Assembly (NCBI RefSeq): GCF_943914565.1 | Contig: NZ_CALUCN010000016.1 | Span: 1 to 61,204 of the forward strand | Length of the DNA stretch: 61,204 nucleotides | Direction of reading: 5' to 3' | Origin: an uncultured Tessaracoccus sp. | GTDB taxonomy: Bacteria; Actinomycetota; Actinomycetes; Propionibacteriales; Propionibacteriaceae | Program-made: the position numbers and the translations under genes | The notes under the pieces: generated by a model | Seen by the model: only the letters and a program-made list of their open reading frames with translations | The model's database searches: none | Told to the model about the DNA's origin: nothing | Shown: positions 33,939 through 41,726 of the stretch, piece after piece | Layout: each line of letters opens with the position of its first letter | How positions within the stretch are numbered: the stretch's first letter is position 1

Positions 33939-35178
33939 CGACGTGCGCAAGGCGTCCGTCTCCACATCGGTCAAGCGGGAGGCACAACGCACCGCGGAGG
34001 AGGGGACGACGAAGCCCCGCCCCACCTGGAGCCGGTGGCTCAACTCGGTGGCGGTGACCTTCTGGGCGCTGGTGCTGGCCTTCGTCGTGGGCTCGATCGT
34101 GATGATCGTGCTCGACCCGGAGGTGGCGTCGACGTGGAGCTGGTTCTTCGCGCGCCCCGGCGACGCGCTGGGGGCGTCGTGGGACAAGGTCTCGAGCACC
34201 TACCTCGCGCTCGTGCTCGGCGCGTTCGGCTCGTGGGTGGAGTTCACCGAGACGACGGCGCAGGCGACCCCGCTCATCTTCGCCGGCCTCGGCGTCGCGC
34301 TGGCCTTCCGCGCCGGCCTGTTCAACATCGGCGGCCAGGGCCAGGCGATCATGGGCGCGATCTGGGGGGCGTTCATCGGTTTCACGGTGACGGGGCTGCC
34401 GCTGGTGCTGCACCTGCCGTTGGTGATCCTCGTCGGCGTCGCATCCGGCATGATCTGGGGCGGCATCGTGGGCTTCCTCAAGGCGCGCACCGGGGCGCAC
34501 GAGGTGATCGTCACGATCATGCTGAACTACGTCGCGGTCTACACCCTCGAGTTCGTGCTCAAGCAACGCGCGTTCATGGACCCCGCCCGCAACGACCCGA
34601 TCGGCCCGCAGCTGCCGTGGTCGGCGACGTTGCCGCGCATCGACGGGTCCCGGCTCCACCTCGGGTTCCTGCTCGCGCTGGTGTGCGTCGCGGCGATGTG
34701 GTGGCTGCTGGAGCGCACGCGACTCGGGCTCGAGATCCAGGCCGTCGGCCTGAACCCGCACGCCGCCGCCACCGCGGGCATGCACGTGCCGCGTGTGACG
34801 ATGGTGACGATGGCGATCGCGGGCGCCCTCGCGGGGATGGCGGGCGTCAACGCCGTCACCGCGCCCGAGATGCTCACGAGCTACCCGACGCAGCTCACCA
34901 CCGGCATCGTCGGCGCGATCGGCTTCGACGCGATCACCGTCGCGTTGCTCGGCCGGTCGCGGCCGCTCGGCGTGCTGTTCGCCGGTCTGCTGTTCGGCGC
35001 ACTCAAGGCGGGCAGTCGTCGCATGCAGGTGGCGGCGAACACCCCCGCGGACCTGGTGGACCTCCTGCAGGCGCTCATCGTGCTCTTCGTGGCGGCGCCG
35101 GCATTCGTGATGTGGCTGCTGCCGTTCCTGAGGGAACGGCGAGTACGCCCCGAGCAGTCGAAGGCGGTGGCGGCATGA
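33931..35178 (+). CDS. Nucleoside ABC transporter permease 1
   Basis: A 415-residue permease of the BPD_transp_2 (RbsC/LivH-like) type with 8-10 helices. Signature segments are FRAGLFNIGGQGQAIMGA and GFLKARTGAHEVIVTIMLNY. It has a long hydrophilic N-terminus (about 35 residues). ATG 33931 sits inside the end of the ATPase gene. It overlaps permease 2 by four bases. Confidence 0.92.
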   Translation: MSDDVRKASVSTSVKREAQRTAEEGTTKPRPTWSRWLNSVAVTFWALVLAFVVGSIVMIVLDPEVASTWSWFFARPGDALGASWDKVSSTYLALVLGAFGSWVEFTETTAQATPLIFAGLGVALAFRAGLFNIGGQGQAIMGAIWGAFIGFTVTGLPLVLHLPLVILVGVASGMIWGGIVGFLKARTGAHEVIVTIMLNYVAVYTLEFVLKQRAFMDPARNDPIGPQLPWSATLPRIDGSRLHLGFLLALVCVAAMWWLLERTRLGLEIQAVGLNPHAAATAGMHVPRVTMVTMAIAGALAGMAGVNAVTAPEMLTSYPTQLTTGIVGAIGFDAITVALLGRSRPLGVLFAGLLFGALKAGSRRMQVAANTPADLVDLLQALIVLFVAAPAFVMWLLPFLRERRVRPEQSKAVAA

Positions 35179-36467
35179 GCGAGACGATCGTTCCGGAGGC
35201 CGTTGGTACGGGCAAGAACCTCGAGTCGGCCGCGAAGCGACGCCAGCGGATCTCGTCCGGGTCGCTGATCGCGATCGTCGGCGCGCTGCTGCTCGTCGGC
35301 GGGCTCACGTCGCAGGGCAGTTCGCGCATCGCGCTGTCGGACGCGCTCGACGAGGTCCAGCTCCCGACCCTCACCATGCCGTCGGTGCCCGTCACCGTCG
35401 TGTGCGCGGTGATCCTGCTGTTCGTCGGTGCGTTCTTCGTCGCCAGGCGGCTGCCCCGACGAGTGGTCGGCCTGCTCTCGACGCTCGCGGCCGTGGCGCT
35501 GCTGCTCGGTTTCATCGTGTGGGCCGCGGCTGATGCGCCGCTGCCGTTCACGCTCACCAACCAGCTCGCGGGCACCCTGCAGTACGCGACGCCCATCGTG
35601 CTCGGCGCGATGTGCGGTGTGCTCTCCGAGCGCGCCGGCGTCGTGAACGTCGCGATCGAGGGCCAGATGCTCACCGCCGCGTTCACCGCGAGCGTCGTCT
35701 CCGGCCTCACCCAGAACGCCTGGGCCGCGCTGTTCGGCGCCGTGCTCGCCGGTGTGCTCTCCGCACTGCTGCTGGCGGTGTTCGCGCTGCAGTACCTCGT
35801 CGACCACGTGGTCCTGGGCGTCGTCGTGAATCTCCTGGCCACCGGCTTCACCGGGTTCATGTTCGAGCAGCTCGTGAAGGACTCGCCCAACCTCCAGGCC
35901 GTCGGCGTGATGGCGCCCGTGGCGGTGCCGGGGCTCAGCGACCTGCCGTTCCTCGGCCCGATCCTGTTCGTGCAGCGGCCGTTGTCCTACATCGCGATCG
36001 TGGCGGTCGTCGTCGTGTGGTTCCTGCTCTACCGCACCAAGTGGGGCCTGCGCGTGCGCTCGGTCGGTGAACACCCGCACGCCGCGGACACCGTCGGCAT
36101 CAACGTGGTGCGCACGAAGTTCCAGTCGGTGGTGCTGGGCGGCGTGTTCGCAGGCCTCGGCGGCGCGTTCTTCACGATCGGCAGCTCCGGCGCGTTCCAG
36201 ACGACGGGGGTCACCGCCGGCAACGGCTTCATCGCCCTCGCGGCGGTCATCATGGGCCGCTGGCACCCCGTGACGGCCGCGCTGATGGCGCTGTTCTTCG
36301 GCTTCACCCGGCAGCTCGCCTCGACGCTCGGCCCGCTGCAGACGCCGATGCCGGGCGACTTCCTCGCCGCCCTGCCGTACCTCATCACCATCATCGCCGT
36401 GGCCGGCCTGATCGGCCGGGTCCGCCCGCCGGCCGCCGACGGCGCCCACTACGAGAAGAGCCACTGA
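35175..36467 (+). CDS. Nucleoside ABC transporter permease 2
   Basis: A 430-residue permease pairing with permease 1. The segments LSERAGVVNVAIEGQML and VGEHPHAADTVGINV are typical of the BMP-linked importers. The frame is open far upstream (34035) but ATG 35175, overlapping the previous stop, gives the expected protein. The stop overlaps the cdd start by one base, linking import to cytidine deamination. Confidence 0.92.
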   Translation: MSETIVPEAVGTGKNLESAAKRRQRISSGSLIAIVGALLLVGGLTSQGSSRIALSDALDEVQLPTLTMPSVPVTVVCAVILLFVGAFFVARRLPRRVVGLLSTLAAVALLLGFIVWAAADAPLPFTLTNQLAGTLQYATPIVLGAMCGVLSERAGVVNVAIEGQMLTAAFTASVVSGLTQNAWAALFGAVLAGVLSALLLAVFALQYLVDHVVLGVVVNLLATGFTGFMFEQLVKDSPNLQAVGVMAPVAVPGLSDLPFLGPILFVQRPLSYIAIVAVVVVWFLLYRTKWGLRVRSVGEHPHAADTVGINVVRTKFQSVVLGGVFAGLGGAFFTIGSSGAFQTTGVTAGNGFIALAAVIMGRWHPVTAALMALFFGFTRQLASTLGPLQTPMPGDFLAALPYLITIIAVAGLIGRVRPPAADGAHYEKSH

Positions 36468-36862
36468 TGCACGACTGGGACGCGCTCGTCGCCGAGGCAC
36501 GACGCATGACCGAGCACTCCTACGCCCCCTACTCGGGCTACCCCGTGGGCGCGGCGGCGTACACGCACGACGGCCGCCTCGTCTCGGGCTGCAACGTCGA
36601 GAACGCCGGCTACGGCGTCGCGCTCTGCGCCGAGTGCGGGCTCGTCTCCGAGCTCGTGAAGACCGGCGGCGGCAGGCTCGTGGCGTTCGTGTGCGTCAAC
36701 CGCCTGGGCGAGGTCATCATGCCGTGCGGCCGCTGCCGTCAGCTCATTCACGAACACGCCGACGAGGCCCTCGTCATCCGTACGCCCGAGGGCGACCTGC
36801 CCTGGGACGCGGTGCTCCCGCAGGCGTTCGGGCCCAGGGACCTCGAACACGTGCGGTGCTGA
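36467..36862 (+). CDS. cdd: Cytidine deaminase
   Basis: A 131-residue homotetrameric-type enzyme converting (deoxy)cytidine to (deoxy)uridine. The zinc ligands and catalytic Glu are Cys54-Ala-Glu56 (LCAECG) and Cys87/Cys90 (MPCGRCRQ). Asn43/Glu45 (CNVENA) bind ribose. It is translationally coupled to the nucleoside importer. In related genomes deoA and add tend to follow; here an ESX-like module intervenes before add and no deoA is present. Confidence 0.96.
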   Translation: MHDWDALVAEARRMTEHSYAPYSGYPVGAAAYTHDGRLVSGCNVENAGYGVALCAECGLVSELVKTGGGRLVAFVCVNRLGEVIMPCGRCRQLIHEHADEALVIRTPEGDLPWDAVLPQAFGPRDLEHVRC

Positions 36863-36883
36863 GGAGGTGACCCCTCGGACGGC

Positions 36884-36889
36884 TATGGT
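36884..36889 (+). promoter_or_regulatory. -10 box of the ESX-like module
   Basis: TATGGT ends 7 bp before ATG 36897, which has no convincing ribosome-binding site. The module may therefore be transcribed separately from cdd as a leaderless mRNA. Confidence 0.5.
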
Positions 36890-36896
36890 CCGAGGC

Positions 36897-37199
36897 ATGG
36901 ACTACAAGGTCGACTGGTCCGCCCTGCGGAGCGCGGGCCAGCAGATGGAGCAGCTGGCGGAGACGGCCGAAGCCGCGATGGAGACCATGCGCCTCGACGC
37001 AGTGGCTCCAGCGCTGCCGGGCTCAATGAGTGGCGGCAAGGCAATGAGCCTTGATGAGGAATGGACGCGGTCAGCAACGAAGCTGCACCAGCAACTCGCT
37101 TCGCATGCCGAGGGGCTCATCCACACGGCGGATGAGTACGAACGACGGGAACAGCAGGCACAGCAGCTCGCTGAAAGCTTCTTCGGAGGTGCGTGGTGA
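36897..37199 (+). CDS. Small helical ESX-like partner protein with YxxxE signal
   Basis: A 100-residue, mostly helical acidic protein of WXG100 length. It has a glycine-containing turn in the middle (PGSMSGGKAM) and a C-terminal YERRE (Tyr81-Glu85) that fits the YxxxD/E type VII secretion signal. No strict W-x-G is seen. The next gene, 4 bp overlapped, encodes a WXG-domain lipase, so this is likely its heterodimer partner or targeting factor, comparable to the small helpers of LXG toxins. Function is inferred from size, signal and position. Confidence 0.65.
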   Translation: MDYKVDWSALRSAGQQMEQLAETAEAAMETMRLDAVAPALPGSMSGGKAMSLDEEWTRSATKLHQQLASHAEGLIHTADEYERREQQAQQLAESFFGGAW

Positions 37200-38845
37200 G
37201 GTGGGGAGAGGGCCTGCGCGCTCAGCCTGACGCTCTGCGACAGCAGGCGTCGGGCATTCGTGGCGCACACCAAGGACTCAAGCATGTTCAGGGCGCCGTT
37301 GCCGGGCTCGACACAGGCTCATGGGTAGGTTCGGCGAGTCAGAGCGAGGGCATGAGCCGCTCCCGCTTGGCCACGGCTCTTGACCGACAAGCCGAGCAGC
37401 TGTCACCGGTGGCGGACGCGCTGGATGACGCTGCCGGGGCGTTCGCAGAGATCCACGCTGCCCAGCGACGGACCATCGAGAAAGCGCATCGCTGGGAGTT
37501 CTCGATTGATGACAATGGCCGGGTGCACAACGAGGCCGGTCTCAGCCTCGACCCGCGGCGTCCTGCCGTCCGTCTCCAGCTCGAGGGCTCCGTCGTCTCC
37601 ATCTGCTTTCGGCTGTTCAACGCCGACGGGACGCTCGCTGCCAAACTGGTCTTCCACGACGCCGTTGGAGATCTGGGGGAGCTCTGGGACAGGGGCATGA
37701 ACGCCGTGGAAGACGGTGTCGAGTGGGTGGGTGACAAGCTGTCCAAGGGTCTGGGCTGGGTTGCCGGCCAGTGGGGCGATCATGTGGCACCGCGCTTGGA
37801 TGCGGCCGGCAAGGCGTGGGACCGGCTCGTGGAGACGCACATGAACCCGCCGGAGTGGCTCAAGGACTGGGCGCTTGACGGCAAGCCGCCGTACATCTCA
37901 CAAGTGGGTGGTCACGCGATCACCGTCATGGCGCGGGAGCTCGGCGTGCTGGCCAACCTCGTCACAGGCGAGGATCAACACATCGCCGACGATGGCAAAC
38001 CCTGGGTGGGGGAAACGCGACTTGCGCAGTTTTCCGATGGTAGACAGTCGATGTCCGGCCTCAATGACCTCATGGAAATCACGATGGAGACCTACGATCG
38101 AGAGGGGGAAGAGCGCAACTCCGTGTCGGTCACGGCGGTGGAGAGTCCGGACGGGCAGGTGCGCTACATTGCGTCGATCCCTGGAACTGCTGAAGGGATC
38201 TTTTCCAAGGCAGGATGGGGAGGAGCACCTTCGGGGCTTGACTGGGCGGCGAACTTCATGCACATCGGCGAGGGTCCGACTGTGGCGACACAGGCAGCTT
38301 CGGACGCCATCCAGCAGGCTATTGCCGAAGACATCGCGCACCGGCGCAGTCAAGGCATGCCGGTTCCAGAAGGAGACCCCGAACTCCTACTCACTGGACA
38401 TTCGCAGGGTGGCATCATCGCGGGTCAGATGCTCACTGATCCGAAGTGCTTAGACGGGCTTGACGTGAAGAGCATTGTCAGTGCCGGGTCGCCGCAGCAG
38501 ACGCTTGCAATGGATCCCAACGTACCTGTGTACAATTTTCAAACGCAATACGACTTGGTGCCACGTGCCGACAGCGAGGGGGTTCGCACGGACTGGACCT
38601 CTGACGCAGCTGGCAACGTGAAAAACATTACACTGCCCCACTCTGGGGGCGACAATCTAGGAAATTACTGGCTGACATACACCCACCTCCAGGACACGTA
38701 TCAGAAGGATATAGCCGAGCTCGTGGCTGGAAATGGAAGCGAACAGAATGTTTCTTCGGCTCGAGATATTGAACGTAAGTTTCAACCCTTTCTTGAAGGA
38801 AAGGTGACCATGTACAAGACACAGTTCGGACGGGAGTACGAATGA
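37196..38845 (+). CDS. WXG-domain lipase/esterase, putative type VII-secreted effector
   Basis: A 549-residue two-part protein. The first about 100 residues form a WXG100-like helical hairpin with W-V-G in DTGSWVGSASQ. A middle region (100-320) contains amphipathic stretches. The C-terminal domain is an alpha/beta-hydrolase lipase with nucleophile elbow GHSQGG (Ser403), a likely acid in QYDLVPRAD (Asp453 or Asp459) and His497 in YTHLQDTY. There is no Sec signal, which fits ESX export through its small partner. GTG 37196 follows CGGAGGT by 5 nt and overlaps the partner's stop. The last 450 bp are visibly AT-richer than the first 600, as in polymorphic toxins with exchanged tips. Probable target is membrane lipid; both secretion and activity are inferred. 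Confidence 0.75.
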   Translation: MRWGEGLRAQPDALRQQASGIRGAHQGLKHVQGAVAGLDTGSWVGSASQSEGMSRSRLATALDRQAEQLSPVADALDDAAGAFAEIHAAQRRTIEKAHRWEFSIDDNGRVHNEAGLSLDPRRPAVRLQLEGSVVSICFRLFNADGTLAAKLVFHDAVGDLGELWDRGMNAVEDGVEWVGDKLSKGLGWVAGQWGDHVAPRLDAAGKAWDRLVETHMNPPEWLKDWALDGKPPYISQVGGHAITVMARELGVLANLVTGEDQHIADDGKPWVGETRLAQFSDGRQSMSGLNDLMEITMETYDREGEERNSVSVTAVESPDGQVRYIASIPGTAEGIFSKAGWGGAPSGLDWAANFMHIGEGPTVATQAASDAIQQAIAEDIAHRRSQGMPVPEGDPELLLTGHSQGGIIAGQMLTDPKCLDGLDVKSIVSAGSPQQTLAMDPNVPVYNFQTQYDLVPRADSEGVRTDWTSDAAGNVKNITLPHSGGDNLGNYWLTYTHLQDTYQKDIAELVAGNGSEQNVSSARDIERKFQPFLEGKVTMYKTQFGREYE

Positions 38846-39627
38846 GTACCACCATGCGCACTGACGGTGCGCTCAGTGTCGGGATCGTCGAGCGGCAGGC
38901 GTGGCACGACGCCATCGACCTGATCGAAGGTGCTGAGCTGCCTCGCGTCGAGGCAGACATCCGCGATGCCTGGGCCGCTGCCGGCATCGAGACGAGCACC
39001 GGCCTCGACCCGAAGTGGGGGCTGGCGCTCGCACTGACCCGTGAGGCCTCCGCCGGGATGCGGCTTCTCTCGGCCTACCGTGGGGTGATGTTCGACGCCA
39101 CCGCGCTGGTGCGTGGCGCCGATGCGGTGACGATCACCCAGCGTCACAAGCTACGAGAGGGTGACGACGGCCCCGAGCTGGAGGCGTCTGACCCGATGAT
39201 CGAGGTGGCCTTGGCGCCGTCGGCGCAGATGTGGAGCCTGCTGCTCCGCGTGCTCCCGCCGCTCGACGTGGTGCGGGCCGAGCCGTCCTCGGACGCGCTC
39301 GTACGGGGTGACGCACTCGTGGTCGAGCTCGACGACGTGCCCGAGGCGCTGCGCAGGAACCCCGCCGCTCTCGCCGAACGAGTCCCGTGGATCCCTGTAC
39401 TGCCCGAGTCGGTGCGGGATGCACTGCAGCCGGTGGCCAGTATCTTCGCGGTGGGTCTTGCTGCGGCCAAGGGCGGCACTCGAGCGGTCAATGACGCTTG
39501 GGCGGTGGGCGAGCGTGGACTGTACCACCTCGTTCCCGGCGAGCCAGGGGTCTTCGCCGTGCCGGCTGGGCACGTGGGAGCGCGCCTGGTGCAGCGCTTC
39601 GCAGACGTCGCGGCAGGACGGGCGTGA
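38842..39627 (+). CDS. Unknown protein of the ESX-like module, possibly EspG-like chaperone
   Basis: A 261-residue soluble protein without signal peptide or membrane helix. It overlaps the lipase stop by four bases (ATGA), so the two are made in step. Length, mixed alpha/beta composition and linkage to a WXG-type substrate recall EspG-family secretion chaperones, which hold ESX substrates before export. I see no decisive EspG motif, so this is a weak call. It could also be a cytoplasmic immunity protein. The end is 1 bp before the first lipoprotein gene. Confidence 0.45.
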   Translation: MSTTMRTDGALSVGIVERQAWHDAIDLIEGAELPRVEADIRDAWAAAGIETSTGLDPKWGLALALTREASAGMRLLSAYRGVMFDATALVRGADAVTITQRHKLREGDDGPELEASDPMIEVALAPSAQMWSLLLRVLPPLDVVRAEPSSDALVRGDALVVELDDVPEALRRNPAALAERVPWIPVLPESVRDALQPVASIFAVGLAAAKGGTRAVNDAWAVGERGLYHLVPGEPGVFAVPAGHVGARLVQRFADVAAGRA

Positions 39628-39628
39628 C

Positions 39629-40063
39629 GTGGTTGCACGTCGTACGGTGTTGCTGGGTGCTGGAGGTGTACTGACGGTGGGGCTGTTTGGTTGCAGCAAG
39701 GGTGAGGATCTCTCGGAGAGTGAGTGGAACGAGCGGCTCAAGGAGGCACTGCAGCAACTCGATTTTGTGCGTGATCTCCGTGGCATCAGCTACTCTCTGA
39801 CAGGCATGTTCATCAAGAAATCCGCATGGATCTCAGGCTGGGCGGTGACCGATGCCGAGGACGAATCCGAGCTGAGACACTGCCTCGACGGCATTGGTAG
39901 GACGATCGTGGAAGTGCACCAGCCGAACTACGTTTCAGACAGCCGGGTTCGTCTTGGTGCCGTTGGCAAGGACAACGAACCGATGACATTCAAGGACGTG
40001 CTCGGTGAGAGGATCGTGAAGCTCGAGGACTTGGCCGAGCACTACGGGATTCCTCGGCACTGA
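39629..40063 (+). CDS. Tat-type lipoprotein, putative immunity protein 1
   Basis: A 144-residue lipoprotein. The signal has a twin-arginine start (ARRTVLLGAGG), a hydrophobic core and lipobox LFGC (Cys22), so the mature part sits outside the membrane. It is a close paralogue of the next gene (roughly three quarters identical, near-identical in the first 55 and last 10 residues). Membrane-exposed lipoproteins next to a type VII lipase are the arrangement reported for the staphylococcal TslA lipase and its TilA lipoprotein immunity proteins. Immunity is inferred. GTG 39629 is the only sensible start before the signal. Confidence 0.65.
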   Translation: MVARRTVLLGAGGVLTVGLFGCSKGEDLSESEWNERLKEALQQLDFVRDLRGISYSLTGMFIKKSAWISGWAVTDAEDESELRHCLDGIGRTIVEVHQPNYVSDSRVRLGAVGKDNEPMTFKDVLGERIVKLEDLAEHYGIPRH

Positions 40064-40080
40064 GCTGATTGGTCGAGCGA

Positions 40081-40524
40081 ATGCATGGCCTCGTTGAACG
40101 ACGTGCGGTGCTGCTGGGCGCTGGAGGTGTACTGACGGTGGGGCTGTTCGGCTGCAGCAAGGGTGAGGAGCTCTCGGAGAGCGAGTGGAACGAGCGGCTC
40201 AAGGAGGCACTGCAGCAACTCGATTTTGTGCGGGAGCTGCGTGGTGTCGCGTACTCGTTGGTCGGGATGTTCTTCACCAAGGACGCGTGGATCTCGGGCT
40301 GGGTGGTGACGGATGCTGGGGACGAGTCGGAGTTGCGTCGGCACCTGGACGAGATCGGCAAGACGGTCGTGGAGGTGCACCGCACCAACTACGTGTCCGG
40401 CAGCTGGGTGCGGCTGGGCGCGATCGGTCAGGACGGCGAGCCGATGACGTTCGAGGACGCGCTCGGCAGGAAGGCCGCCACGCTCGATGGCTTGGCCGAG
40501 CACTACGGGATTCCTCGGCACTGA
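40081..40524 (+). CDS. Tat-type lipoprotein, putative immunity protein 2 (paralogue)
   Basis: A 147-residue tandem duplicate of the preceding gene, with the same RR-containing signal and lipobox LFGC (Cys25). The first 55 residues and the C-terminal LAEHYGIPRH are almost unchanged, while the central part (for example KDAWISGWVVTDAGDESEL against KSAWISGWAVTDAEDESEL) carries most substitutions. ATG 40081 is used; TTG 40069 would add four residues. It ends the module; add begins 140 bp later with its own -10 box. Confidence 0.65.
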   Translation: MHGLVERRAVLLGAGGVLTVGLFGCSKGEELSESEWNERLKEALQQLDFVRELRGVAYSLVGMFFTKDAWISGWVVTDAGDESELRRHLDEIGKTVVEVHRTNYVSGSWVRLGAIGQDGEPMTFEDALGRKAATLDGLAEHYGIPRH

Positions 40525-40651
40525 GTGACGCGCTCGTCGGCGAGGTGTGCCTGCCTCCGGGACATGGCGCCTGCACCGTGCCAGCAGACGTGGAACGGCG
40601 GGTGGTCTCGGGCACCGCACCGGTGCCGACGACGGCACGACCCACAACAGC

Positions 40652-40657
40652 TAGGCT
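40652..40657 (+). promoter_or_regulatory. -10 box of a probable leaderless add transcript
   Basis: TAGGCT ends 7 bp before ATG 40665 with no Shine-Dalgarno. Confidence 0.5.
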
Positions 40658-40664
40658 GGCCGGC

Positions 40665-41726
40665 ATGGACTTGGAACAGTTGCAGCGCATGCCGAAGGTG
40701 GCGCTCCACGACCACCTCGACGGCGGCCTCCGCCCCGGCACGGTCCGGGACCACCTCGAGGACATCGGCCATGAGTGCCCGTCCAGGGACGCCGAGGTAT
40801 TGGGGGAGTGGTTCTTCGACGAGGCCAACTCGGGCTCGCTGCCGGCGTACCTCCAGACGTTCGACTACACCGTCGCCGCGATGCGCAATCGTGAGCACGT
40901 GGTGCGCGTCGCGCGCGAGGCGGTCGAGGACCTCGCCGCCGACGGCGTGGTGCTCGCCGAGTTGCGCTGGGCCCCAGAGCAGCACGTGACGAGGGACTTC
41001 TCCCTCACCGACGCGGTCGAGGCCGTGCGCGACGGCATGGCCGAGGGCGTGAGCGCGGCCGCGGCGGAGGGCCGGACCATCGTCGCGCGGCAGATCCTCA
41101 CGTCGATGCGGCACGCAGACCCGACGCCCGAGATCGCCGAGCTCGCGGTGGCGTACCGCGACGACTCGGTGGCGGGCTTCGACATCGCGGGCGCCGAGGA
41201 CGGGTTCCCGTCGACGCGGTTCGCGAAGGTGTTCGAGTACCTCCGGAGGCAGAACTTCCCGTTCACGATCCATGCCGGTGAGGCGTCCGGCCCGCAGTCG
41301 GTGTTCGAGGCCGTCCAGGTCTGCGGCGCGCGCCGCATCGGCCACGGCGTCCGGCTCATCGAGGACATCGACGTCTCCGGCCCCACCCCGAAGCTCGGCA
41401 GGCTCGCGCAGTACGTGCTCGACCAGCAGATCATGCTGGAGGTGTGCCCGACGTCGAACCTGCAGACGGGCGCCGCCGAACGGATCGAGGACCACCCCGT
41501 CGGCCGGCTGTTCGACCTGGGCTTCAACATCTCGATCAACTGCGACAACCGCCTCATCTCCGGCACGTCGATGAGCCGCGAGTTCCAGGTGGCGGCCGAG
41601 ACCTTCGGCTGGGACGAGCACGACCTGCAACGCATCACGCTCGACGCGCTCCAGGCGTCGTTCCTGCACCACGACGAGAAGCTCCGGCTCCTCGAAGACG
41701 TCATCCTCCCCGCCCATGGTTGCTGA
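40665..41726 (+). CDS. add: Adenosine deaminase
   Basis: A 353-residue TIM-barrel enzyme deaminating (deoxy)adenosine to (deoxy)inosine, feeding purine nucleoside phosphorylase. Zinc ligands His15 and His17 (LHDHLDGG), the catalytic HAGEASG, GHGVRL and the SINCDNRLISG loop are all visible. The long upstream open frame (from 40185) is a shadow of the lipoprotein gene. Its stop lies 11 bp inside the RNase H gene. Confidence 0.96.
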   Translation: MDLEQLQRMPKVALHDHLDGGLRPGTVRDHLEDIGHECPSRDAEVLGEWFFDEANSGSLPAYLQTFDYTVAAMRNREHVVRVAREAVEDLAADGVVLAELRWAPEQHVTRDFSLTDAVEAVRDGMAEGVSAAAAEGRTIVARQILTSMRHADPTPEIAELAVAYRDDSVAGFDIAGAEDGFPSTRFAKVFEYLRRQNFPFTIHAGEASGPQSVFEAVQVCGARRIGHGVRLIEDIDVSGPTPKLGRLAQYVLDQQIMLEVCPTSNLQTGAAERIEDHPVGRLFDLGFNISINCDNRLISGTSMSREFQVAAETFGWDEHDLQRITLDALQASFLHHDEKLRLLEDVILPAHGC

